The translations under genes were made by a program, and so were the position numbers. DNA of 64,000 nt from Eutreptiella sp. 'Long Island Sound 2002' (lineage: Eukaryota > Euglenozoa > Euglenophyceae > Eutreptiales > Eutreptiaceae): contig OZ038394.1 of the NCBI GenBank assembly GCA_964036045.1, positions 770,903 to 834,902 of the forward strand, given 5' to 3'. The notes beneath the pieces were generated by a model. The model saw nothing but the letters and a program-made list of their open reading frames with translations. It did not search any database and was not told the DNA's origin. Shown piece by piece: positions 19,668 through 32,622 of the stretch (position 1 is its first letter; every line of letters starts with the position of its first letter).

Positions 19668-20650
19668 TTGTGTTTCGGGTGGGCTTGTGTATCGGGTCTC
19701 CCCCAGCGTGTGGCGCATCTACCGTCCTTCGAGACGGACATCGTCCTCTGCCGCGTGCAAGGCAACCCCAAATCATACAACGCTGAGGTCATCGGTATAT
19801 TACTAGGTTACCACTTTTCACCCCCCCATAAAAAACTACGGGTTGACTGCAAAGGTGCTATTGCCTCCACCACGGGCACCAAACGCCCCGTACGCCAGTC
19901 CAGGTCGGTCCTTCAAGCCCGACATCCCCTACTGTCCAAAAACCAGTCTTTGGAATGGATTGAAGGGCATACGGGCCACGTGCATCAGGAAAAGTCAGAC
20001 GAATTCGCCAAGTATGGTTCCACACTGCCCCCCCCTCCCCCGACACAGCAAAGACACTGTGGGATGTCGTCTACCGAGGTGAGCTCATGCTGCACCCCCA
20101 CAAAGTCTGGAGTCCCGACCTGATTGCACAGCACTCTCACGACCATTTTCACCACTCCACCCGGTACCCCCTGAAGTTCCGCCGACTCGCGTGGCACAAG
20201 TGGCATTGTGGTCTTCAATCACGAAAAAACTACTCCCACTATGCGAGCTTCTGGGAACATGAGTGCCCCCCACGCCCGTGCCCCCACTGTCACCAACGAC
20301 ACAACCTCAGTGTACACGGTGTCCTTGCTCACTGCTCCCCCTCCCACCCCCTGGTCCATGCCTGGTTATCCTCCTGGCAACAGCCTGCTTTGGTCGCCAC
20401 TTGGCGCAGCACTGCGCTCCACCGCGACCTGCGTATCACTGGGCGACCCGCTGTGCCTCGTTCCCTCTGTCGGCACCTGTTGCATTTTGTGGGAGGATCG
20501 CGAGCCGTCAGGAAGTTCGTTAGTCACTTCCATAAGCACACATTGCACGCCATCATACCTACCCTTGCCGATGATATTCCCACCTCGTCTTCCAAACCCA
20601 ATCCATTGCATTCTCGGGACTGGCTACACTCGTCCCGCCCAATATAACAG
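19668..20650 (+). pseudogene. Second LINE 3' region: RNase H then zinc finger
   Basis: The first frame (19668 to about 20030) is a partial RNase H with AEVIGILLGYHF (Glu), RVDCKGAIAS (Asp) and WIEGHTGHVHQEKSDEFAKY (final Asp). The first catalytic Asp region is not seen. A frameshift occurs at a C-rich run near 20028-20040. The continuing frame reads TLWDVVYRGELMLHPHKVWS, then CPPRPCPHCHQRH...HGVLAHCSPSHPLVHAW, a Cys/His zinc-binding motif. The order RNase H then zinc finger differs from the neighbouring minus-strand LINE, so this is a different family. The two elements lie head to head, separated by the G tract. Confidence 0.65.
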
Positions 20651-21084
20651 CGTTGCCCTGCCCTGCTTTCGTCGACCATGCCCACGCCCCGCCACCTCAC
20701 CTGATGAGAACGCTGCACCAGCTCTCTGCCCTAAAATAAGTGGGAGATCGCCATCAGGGCACCCTAGATGTGGACATCCCTGCTTTTGCCCCTTCCCTCG
20801 TCCTGTTTGCATGACTGGAGCGTGGCAATGATAGCTGCCAGCCCCTGGGCACCCCCACATGTGACCATCACCCCCGGGGATGGCAACGGGGCGACTGCAC
20901 ATGGGGGTACCACCTCTGTTTTCACCACTGCACGTTGCACTACCCTTCACTCTTCAGCGTCACGCCGGTTTGCCTTCCTACCTACCAACTTGCTGACCCG
21001 TGACCAAGGGATGTGGGTCACGAATCTGTATAATGGGCTAGCCTTCCTATTCAGCGAACCGTTGAACTGTGAACTGTGTATTTC
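20651..21084. other. Unique-looking stretch before the satellite
   Basis: Possible LINE 3' UTR sequence with no supported gene. The satellite begins after CCAGAAAAAAAATAAAG near 21084. Confidence 0.4.
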
Positions 21085-24000
21085 CAGAAAAAAAATAAAG
21101 TTCCAATCCTATGGGTATAGGGTTAGGAATTGACAATGTCACATGGTGGGAAATCCTAAAATGGATCCCCCCCACATCAAAACTTCATGTGGGACACAAA
21201 TTGAAAATTCGAAACCTATGGGTATAGAGTTAGGAAATGACTATGTCACATGGTGGGAAATCTTAAAATGGATCCCCTCCACATCAAAACTTCATGTGGG
21301 ACACAAAATAAAAATTCCACTCCTCTGGGTGTAGGGTTTGGGATGGACTATGTCACATGGTGGGAAATCCTAAAATGGATCCCCCCCACATCAAAACTTC
21401 ATGTGGGCACAAAATAAAAGTTGCAATTCTATGGGTATAGGAGTGGAATTGACTATGTCACAGGGTGGGAAATCCTAAAATAGATCCCCCCCACATCAGA
21501 ACTTTGTGTAGAACACAAAATAAAAATTCCAATCCCATGGGTATAGGGTTAGGAATTGACTATGTCACATGGTGGGAAATCTTAAAATGGATCCCCTCCA
21601 CATCAAAACTTCATGTGGGACACAAAATAAAAATTCCACTCCTCTGGGTGTAGGGTTTGGGATGGACTATGTCACATGGTGGGAAATCCTAAAATGGATC
21701 CCCAGGATATCAAAACTTCATGTGGAACACAAATGTAAGTTGCAATCCCATGGGTATAGGGTTAGGAATTGATTATGTCACATGATGGGAAATCCTAAAA
21801 TGGATCCCCCCAACATCAAAACTTCATGTGGGACATAAAATAAAAATTCCAATTCTATGGCTATAGGGTTAGGAAGTGACTATGTCACATGGTGGGAAAT
21901 CCTAAAATGGATGCCCCCCACATTAAAAGTTCATGTGGGACACAAAATGAAAATTCCAATCCTATGGGTAGGGGCTTAGGAATTGACTATGTCACATGGT
22001 GGGAAATCCTAAAATGGATCCCCCCCCACATTAAAACTTCATGTGGGACACAAAATTAGAATTCCAATCCTATGGGTATAGTGTTAAGAATTGAACATGT
22101 CGCATGGTGAGAAATCCTGAAATGGATCCCCCCCCCCCACATCAAAACTTCATGTGGGACACAAAATATAAATTCCACTCCTATGGGTATGGGATTAGGA
22201 ATTGACTATGACACATGGTGGGAAATCCTACAATGGATCCCCCCCCACATCAAAACTTCATGTGGGACTCAAAATTAGAATTTCAATCCTATGGATATAG
22301 GGTTAGGAACTGATTATGTTACATGGTGGGAAATCCTAAAGTGGATCCCACCCACATGAAAACTACATGTGGGACACAAGATTAAAATTCCAATCCTATG
22401 GGTATAGGGTTAGGAATGGACTACGTCAAATGGTGGAAAATACTAAAATGGATCCCCTCCCCACATCAAAACTTCATGTTGGACACAAAATACAAATTCA
22501 TATCCTATGAGTATAGGGTTAGGAATTGACTATGTCACATCGTGGGAAATCCTAAAATGGATTCCCTCCCACATCAAAACTTCATGTGGAACACAAAATA
22601 AAAATTGTAATCCTATGGGTATAGGGGTAGGAATTGACTATGTCACATGGTGGGAAGTCCTAACATGGATCCCCCCAACATTAAAACTTCATGTGGGACA
22701 CAAAATTAAAAGTCCAATCCTATGGGTATAGGGTTAGGAATTGATTATGTTATATGGTGGGAAATCCTAAAGTGGATCGCCCCCACATTAAAAATACATG
22801 TGGGACACAAATTCAAAATTCCAATCCTATGGGTATAGGGTTAGGAATTGATTATGTTACATGGTGGGAAATCCTAAAGTGGATCCCCCCCACATCAAAA
22901 CTACATGTGGGACACAAATTCAAAATTCCAATCCTATGGGTATAGGGTTAGGAATTGACTATGTCACGTGGTGGGAAATCCCAAAATGGATCCCCCCCAC
23001 ATCAAAACTTCATGTGGGACAAATTCCAAATCCTATGGGTTTCAGGGTTAGGAATTGACACATGGTCACATGGTCAGAAATTCTAAAATGGATCCCCCCA
23101 CGTCGAAAATTTATTTGGGCACAAAAAGTAAAATTCCAATCCTATGGGTATAGGGTTAGGAAGTGACTATGTCGCATGGTGGGAAATACTAAAATGGATC
23201 CCCCCACATCAAAACTTCATGTGGGACAGAAAGTAAAAATTCCAATCCTATGGGTATAGGGTTAGGAAGTGATTATGTCACATGGTGGAAACTACTAAAA
23301 TGGATGCCCCCACACATCGAAATTTCATGTGGGACACAAAATCAAAATTCCAATCCCATGGGTATAGCGTTAGGAATTGACTACGTCACATTGTGGGAAA
23401 CACTAAAATGGATGCCCCCACATCAAAACTTCATGTGGGACACAAAGTAAAAATTCAAATCGTATGGGTATAGGGTTAGGAATTGATTGTGTCACATGGT
23501 GAGAAATCCGAAAATGGATCCCCCCCGCATCAAAACTTCATGTGGGACACGAAAAAAAAATTTCAATCCTATGGGTATAGGGTTAGGAAATGACTATGTG
23601 ACATGCTGGGAAATCCTAAAATGGATCGCCCCCCAAATCAAAACTTCATGTGGGACACAAAAAAGAAATTCCAATCCTATAGGTATAGGGTTAGGAATGG
23701 ACTACGTCAAATGGTGGGAAATCCTAAAATGGATCCCCCCCACATTAACACTTAATGTGGGACATGAAATAAAAATTCCAATGCTATGGGTATAGGGTTA
23801 GGAATTGACTATGTCACATGGTCGGAAATCCTAAAATGGATACCCCCACATCAAAACTTCATGTGGGACACAAAATAAAAATTCCAATCCTATGGGTATA
23901 GGGTTAGGAATGGATTATGTCACATGGTGGGAAATCCTAAAATGGATCCCCCCCACATCCAAATTTCATGTGGGACACAAGATAGAAATTCCAATACTAT

Positions 24001-27000
24001 GGGTATAGGGTTAAGGAATTGACTACGTCACATGGTGGGAAATCCTAAAAAGGATACCCCCCACATCAAAACTTCATGTGGGACACAAAAAAGAAATTCC
24101 AATCCTATAGGCATAGGGTTAGGAATGGACTACGTCACATGGTGGGAAATCCGAAAATGGATCCCCCCCCACATTAACACTTAATGTGGGACATGAAATA
24201 AATGTTCGAAGACTATGGCTATAGGGTTATGAATTGACTATGTCACATGGTGGGAAATCCTAAAATGGATACCCCCACATCAAAACTTAATTTGGGACAC
24301 AAAGTAAAAATTCCCATCCTATGGGTATTGGGTTAAGAATTGACTATGTCACATGATGCAAAATCCTAAAATGGATCCCCCCCAAAGTTAAAACTTCATG
24401 TGGGACACGAAAAAAAAATTTCAATCCTATGGGTAAAGGGTTAGGAAATGACTATGTGACATGGTGGGAAATTCTAAAATGGATCCCCCCCCAAATCAAA
24501 ACTTCATGTGGGACACAAAAAAGAAATTCCAATCCTATGGCTATACGCTTAGGAATGGACTATGTCACATGGTGGGAAATCCTAAAATGGATGCCCCCCA
24601 CATCAAAACTTGCTGTGGGACACAAAATGAAAATTCCAATGCTATGGGTATAGGGTTAGGATTTGATTATGTCACATGGTGGGAAATCCTAAAATGGATC
24701 CCCGCACGTCAAAATTTCATGCGGGACACAAATTGAAAATTCCAATCCTATGGGTATAGGGGTAGGAATTGATTATGTCAAATGGTGGGAGATCCTAAAA
24801 TGGATCCCCCTGACATCAAAACTTCATGTTGAACACAAAATTAAAATTCCAATCCTATGGGTATAGGGTTAGGAATTGACTATGTCACATGGTAGGAAAT
24901 CCTAAAATGGATCCCCCCCCCACATCAAAACCTAATGTGGGACACAAAATACAAATTTACTCCTATGGGTATAGGGTTAGGAATTGACTATGTCACATGG
25001 TAGGAAATCCTAACATGGATCCCCCCAACATTAAAACTTCATGTGGGACACAAAATAAAAATTCCAATTCGATGGGTATAGGGTTAGGAATTGACTATGT
25101 CACATGGTGCGATATCCTAAAATGGATCCCCCCCACATCAAAACCCCCACATCAAAACTTCATGTGGGACACAAAAAAAAAATTCCAATCCTATGGGTAT
25201 AGGGTTAGGAAATGACTATGTCACATGGTGGGAAATCTTAAAATGGAACCCCCCCACATCAAAACTTCATGTGGGACACAAAAGTAGAATTTGAATCCTA
25301 TGGGTATAGGGCTAGACATTGACTATGACACATGGCGGGAAATCCTAAAATGGATCCATCCCACATCAAAACTTCATGTGGGACACAAAATACAAATTCA
25401 TATCCTATGGGTATGGGGTTGGGAATTGACTATGACACATGGTGGGAAATCCTAGAATGGATCCCCCCACATCAAAACTTCATGTGAGACACAAATTAAA
25501 AATTCCGATCCTATGGGTATAGGGTTAGGAATTGACTATGACACATGGTGGGAAATCCTAAAATGGATCCACCCCACATCAAAACTTCATGTGGGACACA
25601 AAATATAAATTCCAATCCTATGGGTATAGGGTTAGGAATTGACTATGTCACATGGTGGGAAATCCTAAAATGGATCCCCCCAACATCAAAACTTCATGTG
25701 GGACACAAAAGTAGAATTTCAATCCTATGGATATAGGGTTAGGAATTGACTATGTCACATGGTGCGATATCCTAAAATGGATCCCCCCCACATCAAAAGC
25801 CCCACATCAAAACTTCATGTGGGACACAAAATGAAAATTCCAATCCTATGGGTATAGGGTTAGGAATTGACTATGACACATGGTGGGAAATCTTAAAATG
25901 GATCCCCCCCACATCAAAACTTCATGTGGGACGCTAAATTAGAATTTGGATCCTATGGGTATAGGGGTAGGAATTGATTATGTCACATGGTGCGAAATCC
26001 TAAAATGGATCCCCCCCACATCAAAACTTCATGTGGGACACAAATTCAAAATTCCAATCCTATGGGTATAGGGTTAGGAATTGACTATGTCACATGGTGG
26101 GAATTCCTAAAATGGATCCCCCCCACATCAAAACCCCCATATCAAAACTTCATGTGGGACACAAAAATAGGATTTCAATCCTATGGGTATAGGGTTAGGA
26201 ATTGATTATGTCACATGGTGGGAAATCCAAAAATGGATCCCCCCCACATCAAAACTTCATGTGGGACGCGAAATTAGAATTTGGATCTTATGGGTATAGG
26301 GTTAGGAATTGACTATGTCACATGGTGGGAAATCCTAAAATGGATCCCCCCCACATCAAAACTTCATGTGGGACGCCAAATTAGAATTTGGATCTTATGG
26401 GTATAGGGTTAGGAATTGACTATGTCACATGGTGGGAAATCCTAAAATGGATCCCCCCCACATCAAAACTTCATGTGGGACACAAAACTAGAATTTCAAT
26501 CCTATGGGTATAGGGTTAGGAATTGACTATGTCACATGGTGGAAAACCCTAGAATGGATCCCGCCACATCAAAACTTCATGTGAGACACAAAATAAAAAT
26601 TCCAATCCTGTGGGTATAGGGTTAGGAATTGACTATGACACAAGGTGGGAAATCCTAAAATGAATCCCCCCCCCACATCAAAACTTCTCGTAGGGCACAA
26701 AATAAAGATTCCAATCCTATGGCGAGAGGGTCACAATTTGACTATGTCACACGGTAGGAAATCCTAACATGGATTACCCCAACACTAAAACTTCATGTGG
26801 GACACAAAATTAAATTTCCACTCCTATGGGTATAGGGTTAGGAATTGTCTACGTCACATGGTGGGAAATCCTAAAATGGATCCCCCCCCACATCAAAACT
26901 TCATTTGGGACACAAAATAAAAATTCATATCCTATGGGTATAGGGTTAGGAATTGACTATGACACATGGTGGGAAATCCTAGAATGGATCCGCCCACATC

Positions 27001-27738
27001 AAAACTTCATGTGAGAAACAAAATGAAAATTCCAATCCTATATGGGTATAGGGTTAGGAATTGACTATGTCACATGGTGGGAAATCCTAAAATGGATCCC
27101 CCCCCCACAACAAAACTTCATGTGGGACACGAAATAAAGATTCCAATCCTATGACTATAGGGTTACAAATTGATTCTGTCACATGGTGGGAAATCCTAAA
27201 ATGGATCCCCCCCACATCAAAACTTCATGTGGGACACAAAATTAAAATTCCAATGTTATGGGTATATGGTTAGGAATTGACTATGTCACATGGTGGGACA
27301 TCCTAAAACAGATCCCTGCCACATCAAAACTTCATGTGCGACAGAAAATGAAAATTCCAATCCTATGGGTAGAGGGTTAGGGATTGACTATGTCACATGG
27401 TGGGAAATCCTAAAATGGATCCTCCCCCACATCAAAACTTCATGTGGGACACTAAATAAAAATTCCAATCCTATGGGTAGAGGGTTAGGGATTGACTATG
27501 TCACATGGTGGGAAATCCTAAAATGGATCCCCCCCACATCAAAACTTCATGTGGGACACAGAACATAAATTCCAATCCTATATGGGTATAGGGTTAGGAA
27601 TTGACTATGTCACATGGTGGGAAATCCTAAAATGGATCCCCCCCACATCAAAACTTCATGTGGGACACAAAATGAAAATTCCAATCCTATGCGTATAGGG
27701 TTAGGAATTGACTATATCACATGGTGGGAAATACTAAA
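21085..27738 (+). repeat. 107-bp satellite array, about 62 copies
   Basis: The unit reads in order: TGTCACATGGTGGGAAATCC, TAAAATGGATCCCCCCCACA, TCAAAACTTCATGTGGGACA, CAAAATAAAAATTCCAATCC, TATGGGTATAGGGTTAGGAA, TTGACTA. Spacing of TGTCACATGGTGGG is 107 bases over most of the array, with small length changes in the poly-C and poly-A parts. Copies vary by scattered substitutions. About four have a partial duplication of CCCCACATCAAAAC (near 25140, 25795 and 26130). Most units carry GGGTTAGG, a telomere-like octamer. Short frames such as YVTWWEILKWIPP recur only because the unit repeats; 107 is not a multiple of three, so this is not coding. Confidence 0.95.
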
Positions 27739-29240
27739 ATGCAACTTTCTTTGGCAACAATACTTCATTTTGAACAGGGGTGAGAAGAATGGGCTCTGCG
27801 GCCATAGGCTCGCTTCAAGCCAGATTGGAGCAGCAAGAGTCACATGACGATGGGGATTGTCCTTGTGCACTGCACAGTACCACACACTTGCACTAGCTCT
27901 AGCTGTGCCTGCCCTCAACTGCCTTATTGGCCACCAATTCACTGGATTCTCAGCAATGCTTTCACATGTTTCATTCAATACCTGTTTTTGTAGATGCTCT
28001 CAAAATTTAACAGAAATGCAAAATCTTCAGCAAAAACCCAGGCGAAAAAAATACCTCTTTCACTGCAAACTCGGATATCCCTCGATGAAAAAAGGGCCGC
28101 AAAAAACAAAAACGAAAACAGTGCCCATCTCAGGACCCACCTTGATCCCAACCCCCGCAGCCCTATATCAAGCACACACTAGGCACAAAAAGCCACAACA
28201 AAGAAAAATGCAACCCAAATGCCCCATGCAAACTGACTTCTACAGTGGCAAAAAACACGAGAACCCTTGCGTTGTCCGCAAAGCAAAATGCTGATCAAAG
28301 ACATGAAGCATGCAATCAACACTGAATAATATGCTGGCGACCTGGCAGAAGGCATTTCGAAAAATTTAAAAAACCAGGTGCTGATTGACCACAACCGAGG
28401 GAGTGACGAACTGAAACGTCAAAGACACTGTGGGAAAGGCTGTTGGAAGATAGAAGACCGCTTGCCAACAAACGGGCAGGAGGGGAAACTGTCCATTAGA
28501 TAGCCACAATTGTACCAGGCATAGGCAAACGCATAGCATGCACACGATGACTATGGGATGGCTTGGTCTACTGAGAAACAGGATCATTGGACAACTTTCT
28601 TTGGCAAGAATAGTTCACCTTGCACAGGGATGAGAAGAATGGGTGCTGCGGCCATAGGCTTGCTTCGAGGCTTGGCAGCAACCTTGGAGCAGCAAGGGAG
28701 GAAAAACAGGGCCGCAAAAAACAAAACGGAAAAAAGTGCCCATCTCAAGACCCACCTTGAACCAACCCCTCGCAGCCCTACACCAAACACACAATAGTCA
28801 CAAACAGCCACAACAAAGAACAAAATTAAGGAAATGCCGGATGCAAACTGACAAGTGGCAAAAAAAACGAGAACCCTTGCGTTGTCCGCAACGCACAATG
28901 CTGATCGAAGACATGAAGCATGCAATCGACACTGAATAATATGCTGGCGACCTGGCAGAAGGAATTTCGAGGGATGCATTGCATTGCCACAATGAGCGGC
29001 AGTAGTTGAAGCCAGACGCTGATTGACCACAACCGAGGAAGTGAAAAATTGCAATGTTGCAAACACCATTGGAAAGGCTGTTGGATGATAGAAGACCGCT
29101 TGCCAGCAAAGGGGCAGAAGGGGAAACTTGTGCACTGCACAGTTCCACGCACTTGGCTCTATCTGTGTGTGCCCTCAACTGCCCTATTGGCCACCAATTC
29201 GCTGGATTCTCAGCAATGCTGTCACATGTTTCATTTAATC

Positions 29241-29530
29241 ACGCGGGGGCAACTACAATCGGTCCGGATGCACCCCCCAGCTATCTGTGAAAACTTGCGG
29301 GCGGGGGGGGGCAGTTGGAGCGGGGGGGGGGGGGGGGGGTATTGGCAGCTCAGCCGGGGGGAGGGGCTGCGTGCGACCCACCAGTTCCACATGCAGACCT
29401 CAAGGATGTGTGTGTATCTGGGGGCATGGGAGTATAGAGGTAGTAGCGATTTCTCGGCTGGGCCAGGAAGAAAGTCTTCGGGGGCTTAAAAACCAAAGGT
29501 ATAGTACCCCCTTCAACTAAGCATGGGTGA
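29241..29530. other. Foreign segment inside the degraded second macrosatellite unit
   Basis: Macrosatellite homology stops after GTTTCATTTAATC and resumes at CACATATTTCATTCAATACC. The intervening ~290 bp holds a G9 and a G18 tract (29303-29311, 29322-29339) and is absent from other units. It is probably an insertion. No coding content was recognised. Confidence 0.6.
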
Positions 29531-30941
29531 GAAAATTTACATGTCACATATTTCATTCAATACCTGTTTTTGGAGATGCTCTCAAGATTTAACAGAAATG
29601 CTAAATCTTCAGCAAAAACCAGAGCAAAAGAAACACCTCTTTTACTTCAAACTAGGACATCCCTCGATGGAAAAAGGGCCGCGAAAAAACAAAAACGAAA
29701 ACAGTGCCCATCTCAAGACCCACCTTGAACCAAACCCCCGCAGCCCTATATCAAACACACAATAGGCACAAACAGCCACAACAAAGAAAAAAACAACCCA
29801 AATGCCCCATGCAAACTGACTTCTACAGTGGCAAAAAAAACGAGAACCCTTGCGTTGTCCGCAACGCAAAATGCTGATCGAAGACATGAAGCATGCGATC
29901 AACACTGAATAATATGCTGGCGACCTGGCAGAAGGAATTTCGAAAAATGTATCGCATTGCCACAATGAGCGGCAGTGGTTGAAACCAGGTGCTGATTGAC
30001 CACAACCGAGGAAGTGAAAAACTGAAATGTCGCAGACACCATTGGAAAGGCTGTTGGAAGATAGAAGACCGCTTGCCAGCAGGGGGCAGAAGGGGAAACT
30101 GTCCATTAGATAGCCACAATTGTACCAGGCATAGGCATACGCATAGCATGCACACGATGACTATGGGATGGCATGGTCTGCTGAGAAACAGGATCAGTGG
30201 ACAACTTTCTTTGGCAAGAATAGTTCATTTTGAACAGGGGTGAGAAGAATGGGCTCTGCGGCCATAGGCTTGCTTCGAGGCTTGGCAGCAAGCTTGGAGC
30301 AGCATGAGTCGCATGACGATGGCGATTGTCCTTGTGCATTGCATAGTACCACGCACTTGGCTCTAGCTGTGCCTGCCTTCGCCTGCCTTATTGGCCACCA
30401 ATTCACTGGATTCTCAGCAATGCTGTCACATGTTTCATTTAATACCTGTTTTTGGAGATGCTCTCAAAATGTAACAGAAATGCTAAATCTTCAGCAAAAA
30501 CCCAGGCGAAAGAAATACCTCTTTCACGACAAACTCGGATATCCCTCGATGAAAGAATGGCCGCGAAAAACAAAAACGAAAACAGTGCCCATCTCAGGAC
30601 CCACCTTGAACCAACCCCCTGCAGCCCTATATCAAACACACAATAGGCACAAACAGCCACAACAAAGAAAAAAACAACCCAAATGCCCCATGCAAACTGA
30701 CTTCTACAGTGGCAAAAAAAACGAGAACCCTTGCGTTGTCCGCAAAGCAAAATGCTGATCGAAGACATGAAGCATGCGATCAACACTGAATAATATGCTG
30801 GCGACCTGGCAGAAGGAATTTCGAAAAATGTATCGCATTGCCACAATGAGCGGCAGTGGTTGAAACCAGGTGCTGATTGACCACAACCGAGGAAGTGAAA
30901 AACTGAAATGTCGCAGACACCATTGGAAAGGCTGTTGGAAG

Positions 30942-31339
30942 GAAGGAAATCATATTAAGGAGCAATAGTCCATGGGGCTTCTACCCATTCCAGCCCCCAG
31001 ACTCACCCAGGGGGCAAGTCGCGCGGGTTTCTGGAGAGCTGCCGCCCTGTATGACAAGAGGCTCCCCCCTCCGTCCTTTAGGTTGCCTCACGTGAGGCCC
31101 GTCCATGCTTCATGAGCCCCTCCGCGCTGTTGGAAGACAGAGCACCTTCCTGCATGCTGTACAGCATGGTGGAGTGTCGTGCATGGGGGTCACGAACCCA
31201 TCCCTGGCCCTGTCGGGCCATGCCAGGCGATTCCGTGCAGAGACGCTGTGCTCCGCGAAGAGAGGGAAAGGTAAAGGGGTTAGGGGGCCACTCCCCCACG
31301 GAGGGTGGGGTAGAGTACTGGACTTCGTACTGACCCAAG
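30942..31339. mobile_element. 398-bp SINE-like structured insertion, copy 1
   Basis: Flanked by the 19-base direct repeat TTGGAAAGGCTGTTGGAAG (30923-30941 and 31340-31358), which is present once in uninserted units: a target-site duplication. The insert has no ORF of note but several perfect inverted repeats: GCCTCACGTGAGGC, CATGCTGTACAGCATG, CCTGGC...GCCAGG and AGTAC...GTACT. No poly-A tail is seen, and no convincing A and B boxes, so its class is open. Confidence 0.65.
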
Positions 31340-32224
31340 TTGGAAAGGCTGTTGGAAGATAGAAGACCGCTTGCCAGCAAAGGGGCAGAAGGGGAAACTG
31401 TCCATTAGATAGTCACAATTGTACCAGGCATAGGCATACGCATAGCATGCACACGATGACTATGGGATGGCTTGGTCTACTGAGAAACAGGATCAGTGGG
31501 CAACTTTCTTTGGCAAGAATAGTTCACCTTGCACAGGGGCTCTGCGGCCATAGGCTTGCTTCGAGGCTTGGCAGCAAGCTTGGAGCAGCAAGAGTAGCAT
31601 GACGATGGGGATTGTCCTTGTGCATTGCATAGTACCATGCACTTGGCTCTAGCTGTGCCTGCCCTCAACTGCCTTATTTGCCACCAATTCACTGGATTCT
31701 CAGCAATGCTGTCACATGTTTCATTTAATACCTGTTTTTGGAGATGCTCTCAAAATTTAACAGAAATGCAAAATCTTCAGCAAAAACCCAGGCGAAAAAA
31801 ATACCTCTTTCACGACAAACTCGGACATCCCTCGATGAAAGAAGGGCCGCGAAAAACAAAAACGAAAACAGTGCCCATCTCAGGACCCACCTTGAACCAA
31901 CCCCCTGCAGCCCTATATCAAACACACAATAGGCACAAACGGCCACAACAAAGACAAACACCCAAATGCCCCATGCAAACTGACTTCTACAGTGGCAAAA
32001 AAAACGAGAACCCTTGCGTTGTCCGCAAAGCAAAATGCTGATCGAAGACATGAAGCATGCGATCAACACTGAATAATATGCTGGCGACCTGGCAGAAGGA
32101 ATTTCGAAAAATGTATCGCATTGCCACAATGAGCGGCAGTGGTTGAAACCAGGTGCTGATTGACCACAACCGAGGAAGTGAAAAACTGAAATGTCGCAGA
32201 CACCATTGGAAAGGCTGTTGGAAG

Positions 32225-32622
32225 GAAGGAAATCATATTAAGGAGCAATAGTCCATGGGGCTTCTACCCATTCCAGCCCCCAGACTCACCCAGGGGGCAA
32301 GTCGCGCGGGTTTCTGGAGAGCTGCCGCCCTGTATGACAAGAGGCTCCCCCCTCCGTCCTTTAGGTTGCCTCACGTGAGGCCCGTCCATGCTTCATGAGC
32401 CCCTCCGCGCTGTTGGAAGACAGAGCACCTTCCTGCATGCTGTACAGCATGGTGGAGTGTCGTGCATGGGGGTCACGAACCCATCCCTGGCCCTGTCGGG
32501 CCATGCCAGGCGATTCCGTGCAGAGACGCTGTGCTCCGCGAAGAGAGGGAAAGGTAAAGGGGTTAGGGGGCCACTCCCCCACGGAGGGTGGGGTAGAGTA
32601 CTGGACTTCGTACTGACCCAAG
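32225..32622. mobile_element. 398-bp SINE-like structured insertion, copy 2
   Basis: Appears identical to copy 1, in the same position of its unit and with the same 19-base flanks (32206-32224 and 32623-32641). Most simply amplified together with the unit. Confidence 0.65.

Noticed and set aside
21143-27847. Many 60-100-codon ORFs with YVTWWEILKWIPP-like sequence
   Set aside because: They are translations of the 107-bp satellite; the unit is not a multiple of three and every frame soon hits stops.
30942-31339. Insert as a classic tRNA-derived SINE
   Set aside because: The minus-strand GGGTTCGTGACC is only B-box-like and no A box is at the right distance.
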